DNA of 46,355 nucleotides from Clostridium lentum (GCF_014287815.1 NZ_JACOOQ010000021.1:1-46355); one strand, 5' to 3'; shown: positions 16,753 to 25,432, numbered from the stretch's first letter. Notes: generated by a model from the sequence alone, not told the origin. Made by a program: numbers and translations.

Positions 16753-17997
16753 TCAAGTAAAAATCCTTACTTTTTTAACTCTATTTTTGTCTATTTCTTC
16801 TACTTTAAACTTAATATTATTTAAAACTATTTCTTCATCTTGCTCAGGGAACCTTCCTAATTCCCCAATAATTAAACCGCCTACAGAATCAAATTCCTCT
16901 GATTCCATGTTTACTCCTATAAGTTCACTGACAACATCAAGCTTAGCACTTCCATCAACAATATATTCATCTTCTTTGATAACTTCAATTTCCTTATTTT
17001 CATCATCATATTCGTCTTCTATATCACCAAATACTTCTTCAATTAAATCTTCTATAGTGACAATACCAACAGTTCCACCATATTCATCTAAGACTACAGC
17101 TATATGATTTCTCGTTTTCTTCATTTCTTTAAATAATTCAGCAATCTTTTTAAATTCAAAAGTATAATTTGGTTCTCGCATGTAATCAGAAACCTTAAAC
17201 TTTTCTTTATTCTGCTCTGCCATAATTAAGTCTTTTACATTTAATATTCCCACTATATCATCAATAGTTTGATTATATACTGGTATTCTAGAAAATTGCT
17301 CTTTTTTAATCACATCTAACACTTCATCATAGCTTGCTTCTAAATCTACTGCTATTATGTCTACTCTTTGAACCATAACATCTTTTACCTGAGCGTCTGC
17401 AAAGTCAAAAACATTGAAAATCATTTCTTTTTCAACATCTTCTAGAACTCCTTCTTCTTCACTTACACCAACCATGGTTTTAATTTCCTCTTCAGTTATA
17501 AATGGCTCATTAGCTTTAGGATCTCCACCTAATAATCTAATAAATATTGAAGAAACTCCTGTAAATAATATAATGAAAGGCTTTAATAGCTTAACAATTA
17601 TATTAATAAATTTACTTACAGCAAGTGATACACTTTCAGACTTTTGCTTTGCTATTGATTTTGGTGTTATCTCTCCAAAAATTAATACTATTACTGTTAG
17701 TCCTAATGTAACTATTCCAACTCCACCTTCGCCCCACTTAGCTACTGCAATTGACGTTGCCAAAGATGATGCTCCTATATTTACTATATTATTTCCTATT
17801 AATATCGCTCCTAATAATTTGTTGGGGTCTTCTATTAGCCTTTCAACTAACTTAGCTCCCTTAACTCCTTCTTCCACCATATGTCTTACTCTTATCTTGC
17901 TTAAAGACATCAAAGCTGTCTCTGACATTGAGAAAAATGCTGATAGAAAAAGTAGAATTATAAGTATCGTTATCTGAACACCGGTGTCCAAAATCAA
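16753..17997 (-). CDS. CNNM/CBS-domain membrane protein (hemolysin C/CorC family)
   Basis: The 414-residue protein has an N-terminal CNNM (DUF21) membrane domain with about four hydrophobic segments and the SMSETALMSLSKIRV signature. Paired CBS domains follow (about 205-330: VMVQRVDIIAVD; GGTVGIVTIEDLIEEVFG), then a C-terminal CorC_HlyC domain (DGSAKLDVVSELIG). Relatives transport or regulate Mg2+ (CorC/MpfA), and the 'hemolysin' label is historical. The start is TTG at 17997, with AGGAG seven bases upstream. It is monocistronic. Substrate and direction are inferred from family only. Confidence 0.88.
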   Translation of the reverse strand: MILDTGVQITILIILLFLSAFFSMSETALMSLSKIRVRHMVEEGVKGAKLVERLIEDPNKLLGAILIGNNIVNIGASSLATSIAVAKWGEGGVGIVTLGLTVIVLIFGEITPKSIAKQKSESVSLAVSKFINIIVKLLKPFIILFTGVSSIFIRLLGGDPKANEPFITEEEIKTMVGVSEEEGVLEDVEKEMIFNVFDFADAQVKDVMVQRVDIIAVDLEASYDEVLDVIKKEQFSRIPVYNQTIDDIVGILNVKDLIMAEQNKEKFKVSDYMREPNYTFEFKKIAELFKEMKKTRNHIAVVLDEYGGTVGIVTIEDLIEEVFGDIEDEYDDENKEIEVIKEDEYIVDGSAKLDVVSELIGVNMESEEFDSVGGLIIGELGRFPEQDEEIVLNNIKFKVEEIDKNRVKKVRIFT

Positions 17998-18238
17998 ATC
18001 ACACTCCTATGTTTTAATCAATTTTTATTTAATTATATCATAACTTAAATTTTCATTGTATATTTTACCATAATAAATAAACATAAAATTTACAATATTG
18101 CTGTTTAAGAAAACTTTAACAATTATTTATATTGTTAAAAATTTTTAACTTTTATATTTATGGCAATACAATTATAATATTTAATTAAAGGAACTTTTAT
18201 TCCTTTTTATTTTAATTTTTTACAATTTGAGGTGAATT

Positions 18239-19135
18239 ATGATTATTCTTAATTTTATTAGAGGCTTCTGTATGGCCTTAGCAGATAGTGTTCCTGGAGT
18301 GTCAGGTGGTACTATAGCTTTCATATTAGGTTTTTATGATGATTTCATAAATTCTCTAAATACTTTAGTTTCTAAAGATCCATGGGAAGAAAAGAAAAAA
18401 GCTTTAATATTTTTAATTAAGCTTGGCTTTGGATGGGTAGTAGGACTAGGACTTTCCGTAGTATTTTTATCATCTATCTTTAATGACCACATTTATGCCA
18501 TAAGTTCATTATTTACAGGACTTATCATCGTGGCAATACCAATGATAATCAAACAAGAGAAAGATTCAATAATTGGGCAATATAAAAATATAATCTTTAC
18601 TATTATCGGTATAACAATTGTTGCACTTATAACTTACTTTAACCCTGCTTCTGGCTCTGAAGGTGGATTAAATCTTTCAGTAAGCGGACTATCTATAGGA
18701 CTTGGTATTTTTGTGTTTGTGGCTGGAATGATAGCAATATCAGCTATGGTTCTTCCTGGTATATCAGGATCTACATTATTATTAATTTTTGGTCTTTATA
18801 CAGGAATAATAAATGCAATAAAAGAATTTCTTACTTTTAATTTTGAATACGTACCTGTACTAGTTATATTTGGACTTGGAGTTATAACAGGTATAGTTTC
18901 AACAATTAAAATAATAAAAATTGAATTAAAGAGACATAGATCACAAATGATTTATTTAATTTTAGGACTTATGATAGGTTCTCTATACGCAGTATTTATG
19001 GGACCTACAACTTTAGAAGTAGCTAAACCAGCTATGACCTTAAGCACATTTAGCTTTATATATTTCATTATTGGTGGAGCTATTCTTTTAGGACTTGAAA
19101 AAGGAAAAGACTTACTAGAAAAGAAAGCTAAATAG
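18239..19135 (+). CDS. DUF368 membrane protein, PopT-type polyprenyl-phosphate transporter
   Basis: The 298-residue polytopic membrane protein carries the DUF368 signatures ADSVPGVSGGTIAFILGFYD near the N-terminus and a second related block SAMVLPGISGSTLLLIFGLY, showing the internal duplication of the family. DUF368 proteins (PopT) have been implicated in recycling undecaprenyl phosphate across the membrane for wall synthesis, alongside DedA proteins. That role is transferred from the family. GAGGTG precedes the ATG. It is monocistronic, with its own terminator. It is the last core gene before the integrated element. Confidence 0.88.
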   Translation: MIILNFIRGFCMALADSVPGVSGGTIAFILGFYDDFINSLNTLVSKDPWEEKKKALIFLIKLGFGWVVGLGLSVVFLSSIFNDHIYAISSLFTGLIIVAIPMIIKQEKDSIIGQYKNIIFTIIGITIVALITYFNPASGSEGGLNLSVSGLSIGLGIFVFVAGMIAISAMVLPGISGSTLLLIFGLYTGIINAIKEFLTFNFEYVPVLVIFGLGVITGIVSTIKIIKIELKRHRSQMIYLILGLMIGSLYAVFMGPTTLEVAKPAMTLSTFSFIYFIIGGAILLGLEKGKDLLEKKAK

Positions 19136-19160
19136 TTAAAAATTAATAATTAATGATAAA

Positions 19161-19187
19161 ATTCAGCTTTAGGGCTGAATTTTTTTC
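19161..19187 (+). terminator. terminator of the DUF368 gene
   Basis: ATTCAGC and GCTGAAT arms with a short loop are followed by a T-run (19180-19187), about 25 bases past the stop codon. Confidence 0.85.
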
Positions 19188-19190
19188 ACT

Positions 19191-19218
19191 AAAAAAGGAG
19201 CTTCCCAAAGAAGTTCCT
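19191..19218 (-). terminator. displaced minus-strand terminator, probably the original tRNA-Arg terminator
   Basis: On the minus strand GGAACTTC and GAAGCTCC (one mismatch) pair around a five-base loop and are followed by TTTTTT. No minus-strand gene of the core genome feeds it now. It lies just outside the second copy of the tRNA-Arg 3' end at 19252, where the terminator of tRNA-Arg would be before insertion of the element. Confidence 0.7.
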
Positions 19219-19251
19219 ACCTAAATAATTATCAATTTTCAATAAAAAAAG

Positions 19252-19270
19252 TGGTACTCCCAACAGAAAT
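19252..19270. repeat. att-like duplicate of tRNA-Arg 3' end (distal copy)
   Basis: TGGTACTCCCAACAG-A-AAT matches the complement of the last 19 bases of tRNA-Arg(CCT), including CCA, with one G-to-A difference. Similarity stops on both sides. The orientation is the same as at 26239, as expected of att sites flanking an insertion. Confidence 0.7.
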
Positions 19271-19369
19271 AGTACTATATGTTTTAATATATTCTTTTAC
19301 GTATCGTATATATACATAAACCTTTGTATTCACTATATTTTAAAGACTATAAAAGTATTTAAAGGGCAA

Positions 19370-19760
19370 GCTTTATTTTCATAAATATTGGAGGATAGTC
19401 CACCTGTAGTCCCTTTAAAATTAAAGTTCTTCAAGTTGAATTATAGTTTAGTAAAATAATTATTTTAAAGAAAAATAGTGATGTTCTAAACACCACTATC
19501 TTCCCCCCTTTAGTTAGGTATACCTAATAATAGTACACTTAGCTTCCCCTTATAATATATAAAAAAATTATAAGCTATTTTATAAATCACCCGAGCTTTA
19601 CGACAATCATCACCTAAGCATATGTCCTTTTAGTAGCAGTTGCTCGGTTGCTACACTCAATTTCAGTTGGCATTGAGTAGTACCAACTCCCTTTTTATAA
19701 CTCGCTATTTGGGATTAGCGACCAATAAACTTTTTAAATAGAATAATTATATTATAACCA
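19370..19760 (-). ncRNA. structured RNA-like segment, possible relic of an IS605/IS607-type omega RNA region
   Basis: The minus strand is richer in GC than its surroundings and full of pairings: CAACCGAGC with GCTCGGGTG (about 50 bases apart), GTAGCA with TGCTAC, ACTCAAT with ATTGAGT, the palindrome TTAGGTATACCTAA (19514-19527), and a terminator-like hairpin ATAGTGGTGTT/AACATCACTAT followed by TTTTT (about 19473-19497). No ORF with a ribosome binding site covers it. One frame reads MPTEIECSNRATATKRTYA then stop, which resembles the tail of some TnpB proteins. I therefore suspect a decayed TnpB end plus guide RNA, but this is tentative. Confidence 0.4.
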
Positions 19761-19821
19761 AACTATCCTTGTTCATAGAATTTTTATCCTATAATTTAAA
19801 GAATAAATTTAGCTGTTTTTA

Positions 19822-19933
19822 TTATACCATATTTTTTAAACTTTCAATTATAGAATATAGAATTTCCTCATTTAAATTTCTTGCAAATTGCTCTTTGTCT
19901 GTACCCTCAATACTCTTTTTAATATCTTGTTGT
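19822..19933 (-). pseudogene. out-of-frame extension or remnant downstream of the DUF3990 gene
   Basis: Directly after the DUF3990 stop codon, the next frame is open and protein-like (KQQDIKKSIEGTDKEQFA, ..., EEILYSIIESLKNMV, stop) but has no start codon or ribosome binding site. The join coincides with a run of seven A. Removing one A would fuse it to the end of the DUF3990 protein. It may therefore be a frameshifted C-terminus, or the remnant of a small separate gene. Confidence 0.4.
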
Positions 19934-20395
19934 TTATTTTTTTATTTTTTCACATTCAATAAACTTTAGTCCTTTTAGTGCTTTAACTGTATGAAAACTT
20001 ATTTGTTTATTACTCCATTTTAACTTCATCATTTCCAGAAATCTTGTCTTGTCTATGTGTCCATTTATATAATCTTCTAAGTTATCCAATATTGTATCAT
20101 CGCACATAAATCCTTCAACAATATCATAATCATTCTCTCCCCCACTTCTACAATGAACAACGAAATCGAGCCATTCCTTATCATACTTTTCAAATACCTT
20201 AACATTCAAATCTGAAATATCAGCTAAAGCATATGAATTTATAACCGGTGTCTTATATTTGTTTACTAACTTTTCTGCTTGTTTCTTTATCCTAGTACAA
20301 TAAAATCCATATCCAAAATCTTTTATATTTTTTCCTACTATTATGTTTGGATACTTAACTATTTTATAGCCTCCATAATAAATTATAGTTCCCAT
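19934..20395 (-). CDS. DUF3990 family protein
   Basis: The 153-residue protein matches DUF3990 by its early GKNIKDFGYGFYCT segment, followed by QAEKLVNKY, the core KYDKEWLDFVVHCR and DYDIVEGFMCDDTI, and a C-terminal QISFHTVKALKGLKF. The family resembles ADP-ribosyltransferase-like folds (the G.GFY.T motif) and often occurs with small DUF3791 partners in mobile DNA, which suggests a toxin or modification role that is not proven. GGGAGGAG lies two to three bases ahead of the ATG, an unusually tight spacing. No intact DUF3791 partner is present. The poly-A run at the 3' end is noted separately. Confidence 0.7.
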   Translation of the reverse strand: MGTIIYYGGYKIVKYPNIIVGKNIKDFGYGFYCTRIKKQAEKLVNKYKTPVINSYALADISDLNVKVFEKYDKEWLDFVVHCRSGGENDYDIVEGFMCDDTILDNLEDYINGHIDKTRFLEMMKLKWSNKQISFHTVKALKGLKFIECEKIKK

Positions 20396-20529
20396 TTCTC
20401 CTCCCTTAACTAAGTTATATTACATCTAAACTACACAAAAATTTTAATTATACTCCTCAACATATATCATGTGTTTCATCACCAAATTAATTAAATTACT
20501 ATACTTATAATATATAACCTATATAAAAT

Positions 20530-20557
20530 ATAAGAAAACTGGGACATATGCCCCAGT
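20530..20557 (-). terminator. terminator of the LPXTG protein remnant
   Basis: ACTGGG and CCCAGT arms around CATATG are followed on the minus strand by TTTTCTTAT. It lies about 30 bases after the stop codon of the surface-protein fragment. Confidence 0.65.
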
Positions 20558-20586
20558 AAATTAAATAGAAAATACTAATGATTATT

Positions 20587-20997
20587 CTATCTCTTAAATT
20601 TTTTATTAAATCCAACTCCTAATCCAATTAAAGCTACTCCTAACATCATTAATATATTTGAACTGAAAGGGTCTCCAGTTTTAGGTAAAGTTTCTTGTGG
20701 AGCTTTAAACTCTTCTTTAACTTCTTCTTTTGGTTTTTCTAGAGTTACTGGAACTTCTTGTTTTTTATATTTAAATATTATAGTTCCATTAGGACTTTCT
20801 TCTGTTAAATCAATAACCTTAGTTTCTTCATCATCTAAATTATAGCCATCAATTTTTTTGCAATCTCCGTATATTTACCTAAATAAAGTTCGCTTAAAGT
20901 CTTGCTATCTAACACATTACCATTCTCATCTTGATATTCTACTGTATAACTTCCTAGTATTATTGGTTTAACTCCTTCATTCTTTTTATACTTAAAT
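20587..20997 (-). pseudogene. C-terminal fragment of an LPXTG-anchored surface protein, frameshifted
   Basis: The minus strand encodes the end of a cell-wall-anchored protein. It starts with a MucBP-like repeat (GSYTVEYQDENGNVL...LGKYTEIAKK, then DGYNLDDEETKVIDL), followed by a charged stalk rich in K/E/P, the sortase motif LPKTGDP, a hydrophobic helix and a KKFKR tail. The two parts are in different frames, shifted at a run of seven A (about 20862-20868, where eight are needed). The 5' part is missing because the frame runs directly into the inverted repeat of the adjacent IS copy. There is no start codon. It is probably not functional. Confidence 0.75.
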
Positions 20998-22099
20998 TAG
21001 GTTGTTGAATAACTAATTTTTACAGATAGTTATTTAAGAAAATATTCTTTGAACTCATAGGTTCCAAGGATATTTTCTACTTTTTATTCCTTGCTGTTTT
21101 TTATTAAATTCATCTATTAAATATGATAATAATACCCATTTTATATGACGTTCGTATCGGGCTTGCCCATAAAGTCTTGGATTTTCTAAATTATATAATC
21201 CTTTTAATGCAGAAAATAATTGCTCTATTTTTAATCTGTTTTTATATAAATTTAATCCAATAGGAGATTTCATAAATAAAGCATTTTCATATCTTTTGAC
21301 TGTAAATGACTCAATACTTTTAGCTTTACGCATATTAATATCAGTCAATAGATTTAACTCTAAATCAGAAACAATATCAAACCACTCTGCAGAATCATAC
21401 GCAGCATCAGCAATTATTAAAAATGGATTATAAGTTTTAACCTCATAAAGTAAGTGTGAAAGTTGATTATCATAAACATTTGCTGTTGTTAAATCAAATA
21501 CTAAAGAAATTATAATATCGGTAACTGCTGAAATACAATGCAACTTATAACCTTTAAAATAACCAAGTCGAGTACCTTTACCCGATTTAGCTTCGCTATC
21601 GTATTTAGAACTTCTTAATGCAGTTCCATCTATTGCACATAATCTAATTTCAGGATCAATAAATTCAATAAACATAGCATAAATACCATAATATATATGC
21701 TTTTCTAAGTGTTTTGCCCTTAGTGATAAAGTAGAGTAATCTGGAACATCATCAATTTGAATAATAGATTTAAATATATGATCTTGTTTTATTTTATATT
21801 CAAGCTCTCTTAAACTAAAAATACTATTTTTAACGCCGTATAACATACAGCAAACTATTTGTTGATCTGAATATTTACGAGGTCTTCCTTTAGTATTTTG
21901 ATTATTTGTACTTAATTTAGTAAATGCAATTTTAACAGCTTCAAAAATTTTATAATAAGTATTTTCGCTTTTAATATTTAATGGTATAATCATATTCTAG
22001 TCATTCCTTTTGTGATGTATTTGGGTTTTTAGCGAAATTATTATATCACAAAAGAGTGACTTTATTTATTTTTACAAATTTTGTTTATTCAACAACCTA
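20998..22099. mobile_element. insertion sequence with DDE transposase, about 1.1 kb
   Basis: Perfect 15-bp terminal inverted repeats (TAGGTTGTTGAATAA at 20998-21012 and its complement at 22085-22099) flank a single transposase gene on the minus strand. TA lies at both ends and could be the target duplication; no longer duplication is visible. Genes on both sides are cut off at the IS ends, which points to a deletion next to the IS, not a simple insertion into one gene. Confidence 0.88.
21055..21993 (-). CDS. IS transposase, DDE type (IS4/IS5-like)
   Basis: The 312-residue protein has an N-terminal DNA-binding part with GRPRKYSDQQIVCCMLYGVK, the first catalytic Asp in RLCAIDGTALR, the second in LIIADAAYDS, and the Glu in KNRLKIEQLFSALKG, the typical DDE_Tnp_1 pattern. 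It appears intact. The start at 21993 is supported by position relative to the right inverted repeat. Assignment to a specific IS family is not certain from sequence alone. IS5-group and related families share this architecture. Confidence 0.85.
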   Translation of the reverse strand: MIIPLNIKSENTYYKIFEAVKIAFTKLSTNNQNTKGRPRKYSDQQIVCCMLYGVKNSIFSLRELEYKIKQDHIFKSIIQIDDVPDYSTLSLRAKHLEKHIYYGIYAMFIEFIDPEIRLCAIDGTALRSSKYDSEAKSGKGTRLGYFKGYKLHCISAVTDIIISLVFDLTTANVYDNQLSHLLYEVKTYNPFLIIADAAYDSAEWFDIVSDLELNLLTDINMRKAKSIESFTVKRYENALFMKSPIGLNLYKNRLKIEQLFSALKGLYNLENPRLYGQARYERHIKWVLLSYLIDEFNKKQQGIKSRKYPWNL

Positions 22100-22102
22100 A
22101 TA

Positions 22103-22996
22103 CAATGGTTTAATGATTATAAATCATTAAGTATAGGAATAAACACTAGAACCAATTATTTAAGTAGAATAAATACTCATATAATTCCTAAATTAGGACA
22201 TTATAAGCTAAATGACATTACTAACAATACAATTCAAAATTTTTATAATGATTTAATTAATAAAGAGAAACTTAATCCATCAAGTGCAAAAAAAATACTA
22301 GAAACATTTAATAATTGCTTTAAATATGCACAAAAAAATAAACTTATTTATACAATTCCTACAGAAATTGAAACAATAAAATTAATAAAAAAAGAAGTTG
22401 AATTTTGGGATGAAAAAGAACTGAAATTTTTTTTAAGAGAAATTGAAAATACCTATCTATATACTCCAATATTAATTGCTACCATGACAGGAGTTAGAGT
22501 TGGTGAGTTATGTGGTATTAGATGGTGTGATGTTTATTTAGAAAATGGATATATAAATATTAATAATCAAGTTATACAAGATAAAATCTCAAAAAAATTA
22601 ATTCTATCGTCAATTTTAAAGACTTCTACAAGTAAAAGAAGCATTAGTATACCTAAAATATTAATACAAAATCTCAGTTTTATTAAACGCCAAATTTTAC
22701 CTAGTGAATGTGATTTTGTTGTGTTAAGTAGACAAAATACTATGTGTAACCCTAGAAATATTTCTATGGAATTCACCAAAAAAGTAGCTAAGTATCAAAA
22801 TATAAAACAAATATCAATTCATTCACTGAGACATACTCATGCTACTTTATTAATATCTAATGGTGAAAATATTAAAATCATTTCTGATAGATTAGGACAT
22901 AAAGATATTTCTATAACTTTAAATACCTATACCCATGTCATTGACGATATGAAAAAGGACACAGCAACACTATTAAACAATATCTTTAAAATATAA
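22103..22996 (+). pseudogene. tyrosine integrase lacking its N-terminus
   Basis: An open frame of about 298 codons encodes a core-binding domain (QWFNDYKSLSIGINTRTNYL...) and a full tyrosine-recombinase catalytic domain. The first Arg is in TGVRVGELCGIRW, the HxxR box is HSLRHTHAT, and LGHKDIS with NTYTHV holds the second His and the nucleophile Tyr. There is no start codon. The frame runs straight into the IS right end at 22099, so the arm-binding domain of a Tn916/phage-type Int has been lost. A shorter product from ATG 22484 would lack core binding. It is the likely integrase of the surrounding element. Confidence 0.85.
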
Positions 22997-23162
22997 TAAA
23001 TAAATGCCTATTTATTGAAAAAAAGGCTCTATCAATGTTTTTTATTTAAATTAATATACTTATAATTTAATGGAAATATTATACTCACTAATTATTATAT
23101 ATATAACTTATAATTATTTTGATATTACCACACTTTATAAAGAACTAAAATTTATTATAAGT

Positions 23163-23194
23163 AAAAAAAGATGACATAAAATGCCATCTTTTTT
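23163..23194 (-). terminator. terminator of the retron operon
   Basis: AAAAAGATGGCA and TGTCATCTTTTTT pair across a short loop. The hairpin starts at the stop codon of the reverse transcriptase gene and is followed by a T-run on the minus strand. Confidence 0.8.
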
Positions 23195-24107
23195 ACTTAT
23201 AATCTAATTTATCAATAAAGTCTTTTAAATCAATATATCCTCTCCGTGTAAATTCATTAATCATAGCATAAGAATACGTCTTTTGATAATTAACTCCTTC
23301 TACAGATAATATAAATGATTGTAGTCCTTTAACCTTTCTTATTTTAACCGGATCATTCAGTTGTCCATCTAAAATTTCCTTTGCTAAATAATACAATTCA
23401 TTTTTTCTTTGTCTACCAACTGATAAAGTTCTAAAATTCTTTTCATCTTTTACTATATTAATTCCTGTTATTCTAACATGATTAGAAACATTAAAATTAA
23501 TAATTCTTGTTTTCTTTTCATTAATTCTTAATCCATATCTTTTTAATAATTTTTGTATTAAAGATATTATATCATGTAAATTAGCTTCACAATTTTTAAA
23601 TGAAATAACTAAATCATCAGCATACCTAGTATACTTTACATCTGGTAGATTCATTTTTTTTAACTTTCCGTATAATATATTATCGAATTCCTTTAAATAA
23701 ATATTGGCTAATATTGGTGATAACTTCAACCCTACTAATAGCCCTCTATCTGTATTCGAACATGACTTAACAATTTTAATACAATCTTTTTTATAAACCC
23801 TTCTTCCATTTCTAGCTAATTCAAATTGTAATAAATCAATTAATTTTTTATGTTTAATATTAGCAAAAAAATCTTTTATATCTAATGCAATAAAAATATC
23901 ATTATATCTATGTACATTGGCATTAGAAATTATGGAACGTTTTTTTATATATGCCTTCGCAAATTTAGATGGAATTATTTTCTTATCTAGTACATTTTTC
24001 GCTTTAGTGTGGAACTTTTTTAATTCACTATTCTCTTTATACGTAACTATCTTTCTATATCCATTATGTTTAGGAATATATTTTACAACAAGATCTTCTT
24101 TAATCAT
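23193..24107 (-). CDS. retron reverse transcriptase
   Basis: The 304-residue RT carries the catalytic YADD (TRYADDLVISF, about residues 162-165) and the first catalytic Asp in ALDIKDFF. Two retron hallmarks are present: the X-region NAxxH motif (NANVH) and a Y-region ITG in place of VTG (HVRITGIN). It would reverse-transcribe the msd part of the adjacent ncRNA, primed by a 2'-OH guanosine, to give a branched RNA-DNA hybrid. The ATG at 24107 overlaps the effector stop codon by one base (TGATG), with AGAAGG upstream. A TTG one codon earlier is possible. There is no maturase or endonuclease domain, which argues against a group II intron. Confidence 0.93.
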   Translation of the reverse strand: MIKEDLVVKYIPKHNGYRKIVTYKENSELKKFHTKAKNVLDKKIIPSKFAKAYIKKRSIISNANVHRYNDIFIALDIKDFFANIKHKKLIDLLQFELARNGRRVYKKDCIKIVKSCSNTDRGLLVGLKLSPILANIYLKEFDNILYGKLKKMNLPDVKYTRYADDLVISFKNCEANLHDIISLIQKLLKRYGLRINEKKTRIINFNVSNHVRITGINIVKDEKNFRTLSVGRQRKNELYYLAKEILDGQLNDPVKIRKVKGLQSFILSVEGVNYQKTYSYAMINEFTRRGYIDLKDFIDKLDYK

Positions 24108-25174
24108 CAAAATAAACCTTCTTCATAATTTTCTTTACTTATAAGTGCTTTTAGCTGACTTAAATTATTGTTAATATTTTTGCTAATAGAAAAACTTTTG
24201 TTAAAAGGTAAGTCTATAAAACCTATTCCATCTAAAACATATAACGAATATGCAATTACCTGCTTAAATTTAATATCTATCTTATAAAAATCATTTATAC
24301 TACATACTATTTTATATCCATCAATACTACTATCAGCTTTTTCGCTAATCGTATTAAATAAAATCTCATTAAACCATTGACTTGTAAGATTAACACATTT
24401 ATTTATTGTAGTTGTTTTTCTTATTTCTCTTCTATATTCATTTATTGTAAAAAGTGAATATACATAATATTTTATTGTTTCTATATTAAAATAAACTTCC
24501 ACCTTTTTATTATCATCATCAATCTTATATGTATTATCTTCCGAATTAATTTTCCCATATAGTACTCTACTAATTTTTAATTTAATATTCTTTTTTGTAT
24601 ATCTACTAATATATGTATCAATGCTCTTTCCTAATCTATCACCTATTTTATTGTCATTAAATTTTGTATGATATCTACTAACATTTTCAGATTGATAATA
24701 AATAGATGTTTCTGGAAAATATTCTATTCTAAATATATCATTATTATTCCTAAAAAAAGCAAGCCTTAAAAAATTAGATATGCTCTTTCCATCAATGCAA
24801 TATTCATTAGGTATTAATATACACATTTTTTTTCTAATAATTGGATTGGTTGCAAAAATACCCATTTCAGCTGCTGTAGAGTCAGTTTCATGAATTATTA
24901 TAATACCATCACTAATACTTGCAGTAAGAGATTCAACCTTAAATAAATTATCTAAATTAATCTCACTATAGGGTATCTTTTCTTGAAACTTTTTTAACTT
25001 ATCCACGAAAAACTCATAATTTTCTTCTAATATTAATGGATAAATATTTTGCTTTTGTTCTAAGTACCTTTTTAATACTATTCTTTTATCATAATGCTCA
25101 TTATTAAATTTTGAACCACATAAAAATATAATTTTTAATGGATCATTAATTGTTAAATCATTAAACCTATACAT
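24107..25174 (-). CDS. retron effector, nucleoside deoxyribosyltransferase-like (Eco1/Ec86 type)
   Basis: The N-terminal 130 residues resemble the NDT-like effector of retron Eco1: LKIIFLCGSKF at the start of the fold, the SDGIIIIHETDSTAAEMGIFA segment split around residues 88-108 with the likely catalytic Glu E103, and the following IRKKMCILIP...FLRLAFF. The C-terminal half (about 180-355) is probably a divergent winged-helix region ending in LYVLDGIGFIDL. Order and strand (ncRNA, effector, RT) are as in Eco1. The family effector acts as a nucleotide or N-glycosidase toxin held silent by RT-msDNA. That activity is inferred. GAGGG lies four to five bases ahead of the ATG, right after the a2 repeat. 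At 355 residues it is longer than the Eco1 effector. Confidence 0.85.
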   Translation of the reverse strand: MYRFNDLTINDPLKIIFLCGSKFNNEHYDKRIVLKRYLEQKQNIYPLILEENYEFFVDKLKKFQEKIPYSEINLDNLFKVESLTASISDGIIIIHETDSTAAEMGIFATNPIIRKKMCILIPNEYCIDGKSISNFLRLAFFRNNNDIFRIEYFPETSIYYQSENVSRYHTKFNDNKIGDRLGKSIDTYISRYTKKNIKLKISRVLYGKINSEDNTYKIDDDNKKVEVYFNIETIKYYVYSLFTINEYRREIRKTTTINKCVNLTSQWFNEILFNTISEKADSSIDGYKIVCSINDFYKIDIKFKQVIAYSLYVLDGIGFIDLPFNKSFSISKNINNNLSQLKALISKENYEEGLF

Positions 25175-25193
25175 TTTTCCCTCATAAAATCAA

Positions 25194-25397
25194 GGGAAAT
25201 CCTACTAAAATTTGATATATTTTATTTGACAAATTGATCTAATAAGAAAAATTTTCAATTTGAACCCAGATAGTGAGCAATTTAAAATTTTTCTTATCCA
25301 CTCAAAATCATTGATGGAATCAATTCAAATTTTACTATTTTGTAATTATATTAACCTTAAAAGCTAAGGTGACAAATAAGTCGTACTAGGATTTCCC
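25194..25397 (-). ncRNA. retron msr-msd non-coding RNA
   Basis: An 11-bp inverted repeat forms the a1/a2 stem (GGGAAATCCTA at 25387-25397 on the minus strand, TAGGATTTCCC at 25194-25204). The base after a1 is a G (25386) in the context CCTA-GT, the position of the branching guanosine in Eco1. Three small msr-type hairpins follow (25354-25370, 25332-25345, 25310-25324). A long msd hairpin has a 14-bp perfect stem (25242-25255 with 25284-25297) and a loop of CTCACTATCTGGGTT. No long ORF exists here. The total of about 204 nt fits known retrons. Exact RNA ends and cDNA start need experiment. Confidence 0.9.
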
Positions 25398-25403
25398 ATT
25401 TAA

Positions 25404-25432
25404 ATCATATCATATATATGTTTTTAAATCAT
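25404..25432 (-). promoter_or_regulatory. candidate promoter of the retron ncRNA
   Basis: TATGAT (25404-25409) lies seven bases before the GGG that starts a1, and a weak -35 (ATGATT, 25427-25432) stands 17 bp further up, inside the end of the preceding gene. Transcription from here would begin at the first base of the a1 repeat. Co-transcription with the upstream gene is the alternative. Confidence 0.5.

Noticed and set aside
17414..17977. 187-codon plus-strand open frame
   Set aside because: It is antisense to the CNNM/CBS gene, with low-complexity serine/proline-rich translation and no ribosome site; a shadow of the coding strand.
23193..24110. Reverse transcriptase as a group II intron or diversity-generating retroelement
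   Set aside because: There is no maturase X/En domain, no intron domain V/VI and no template/variable repeat; NAxxH plus the adjacent a1/a2 ncRNA identify a retron.
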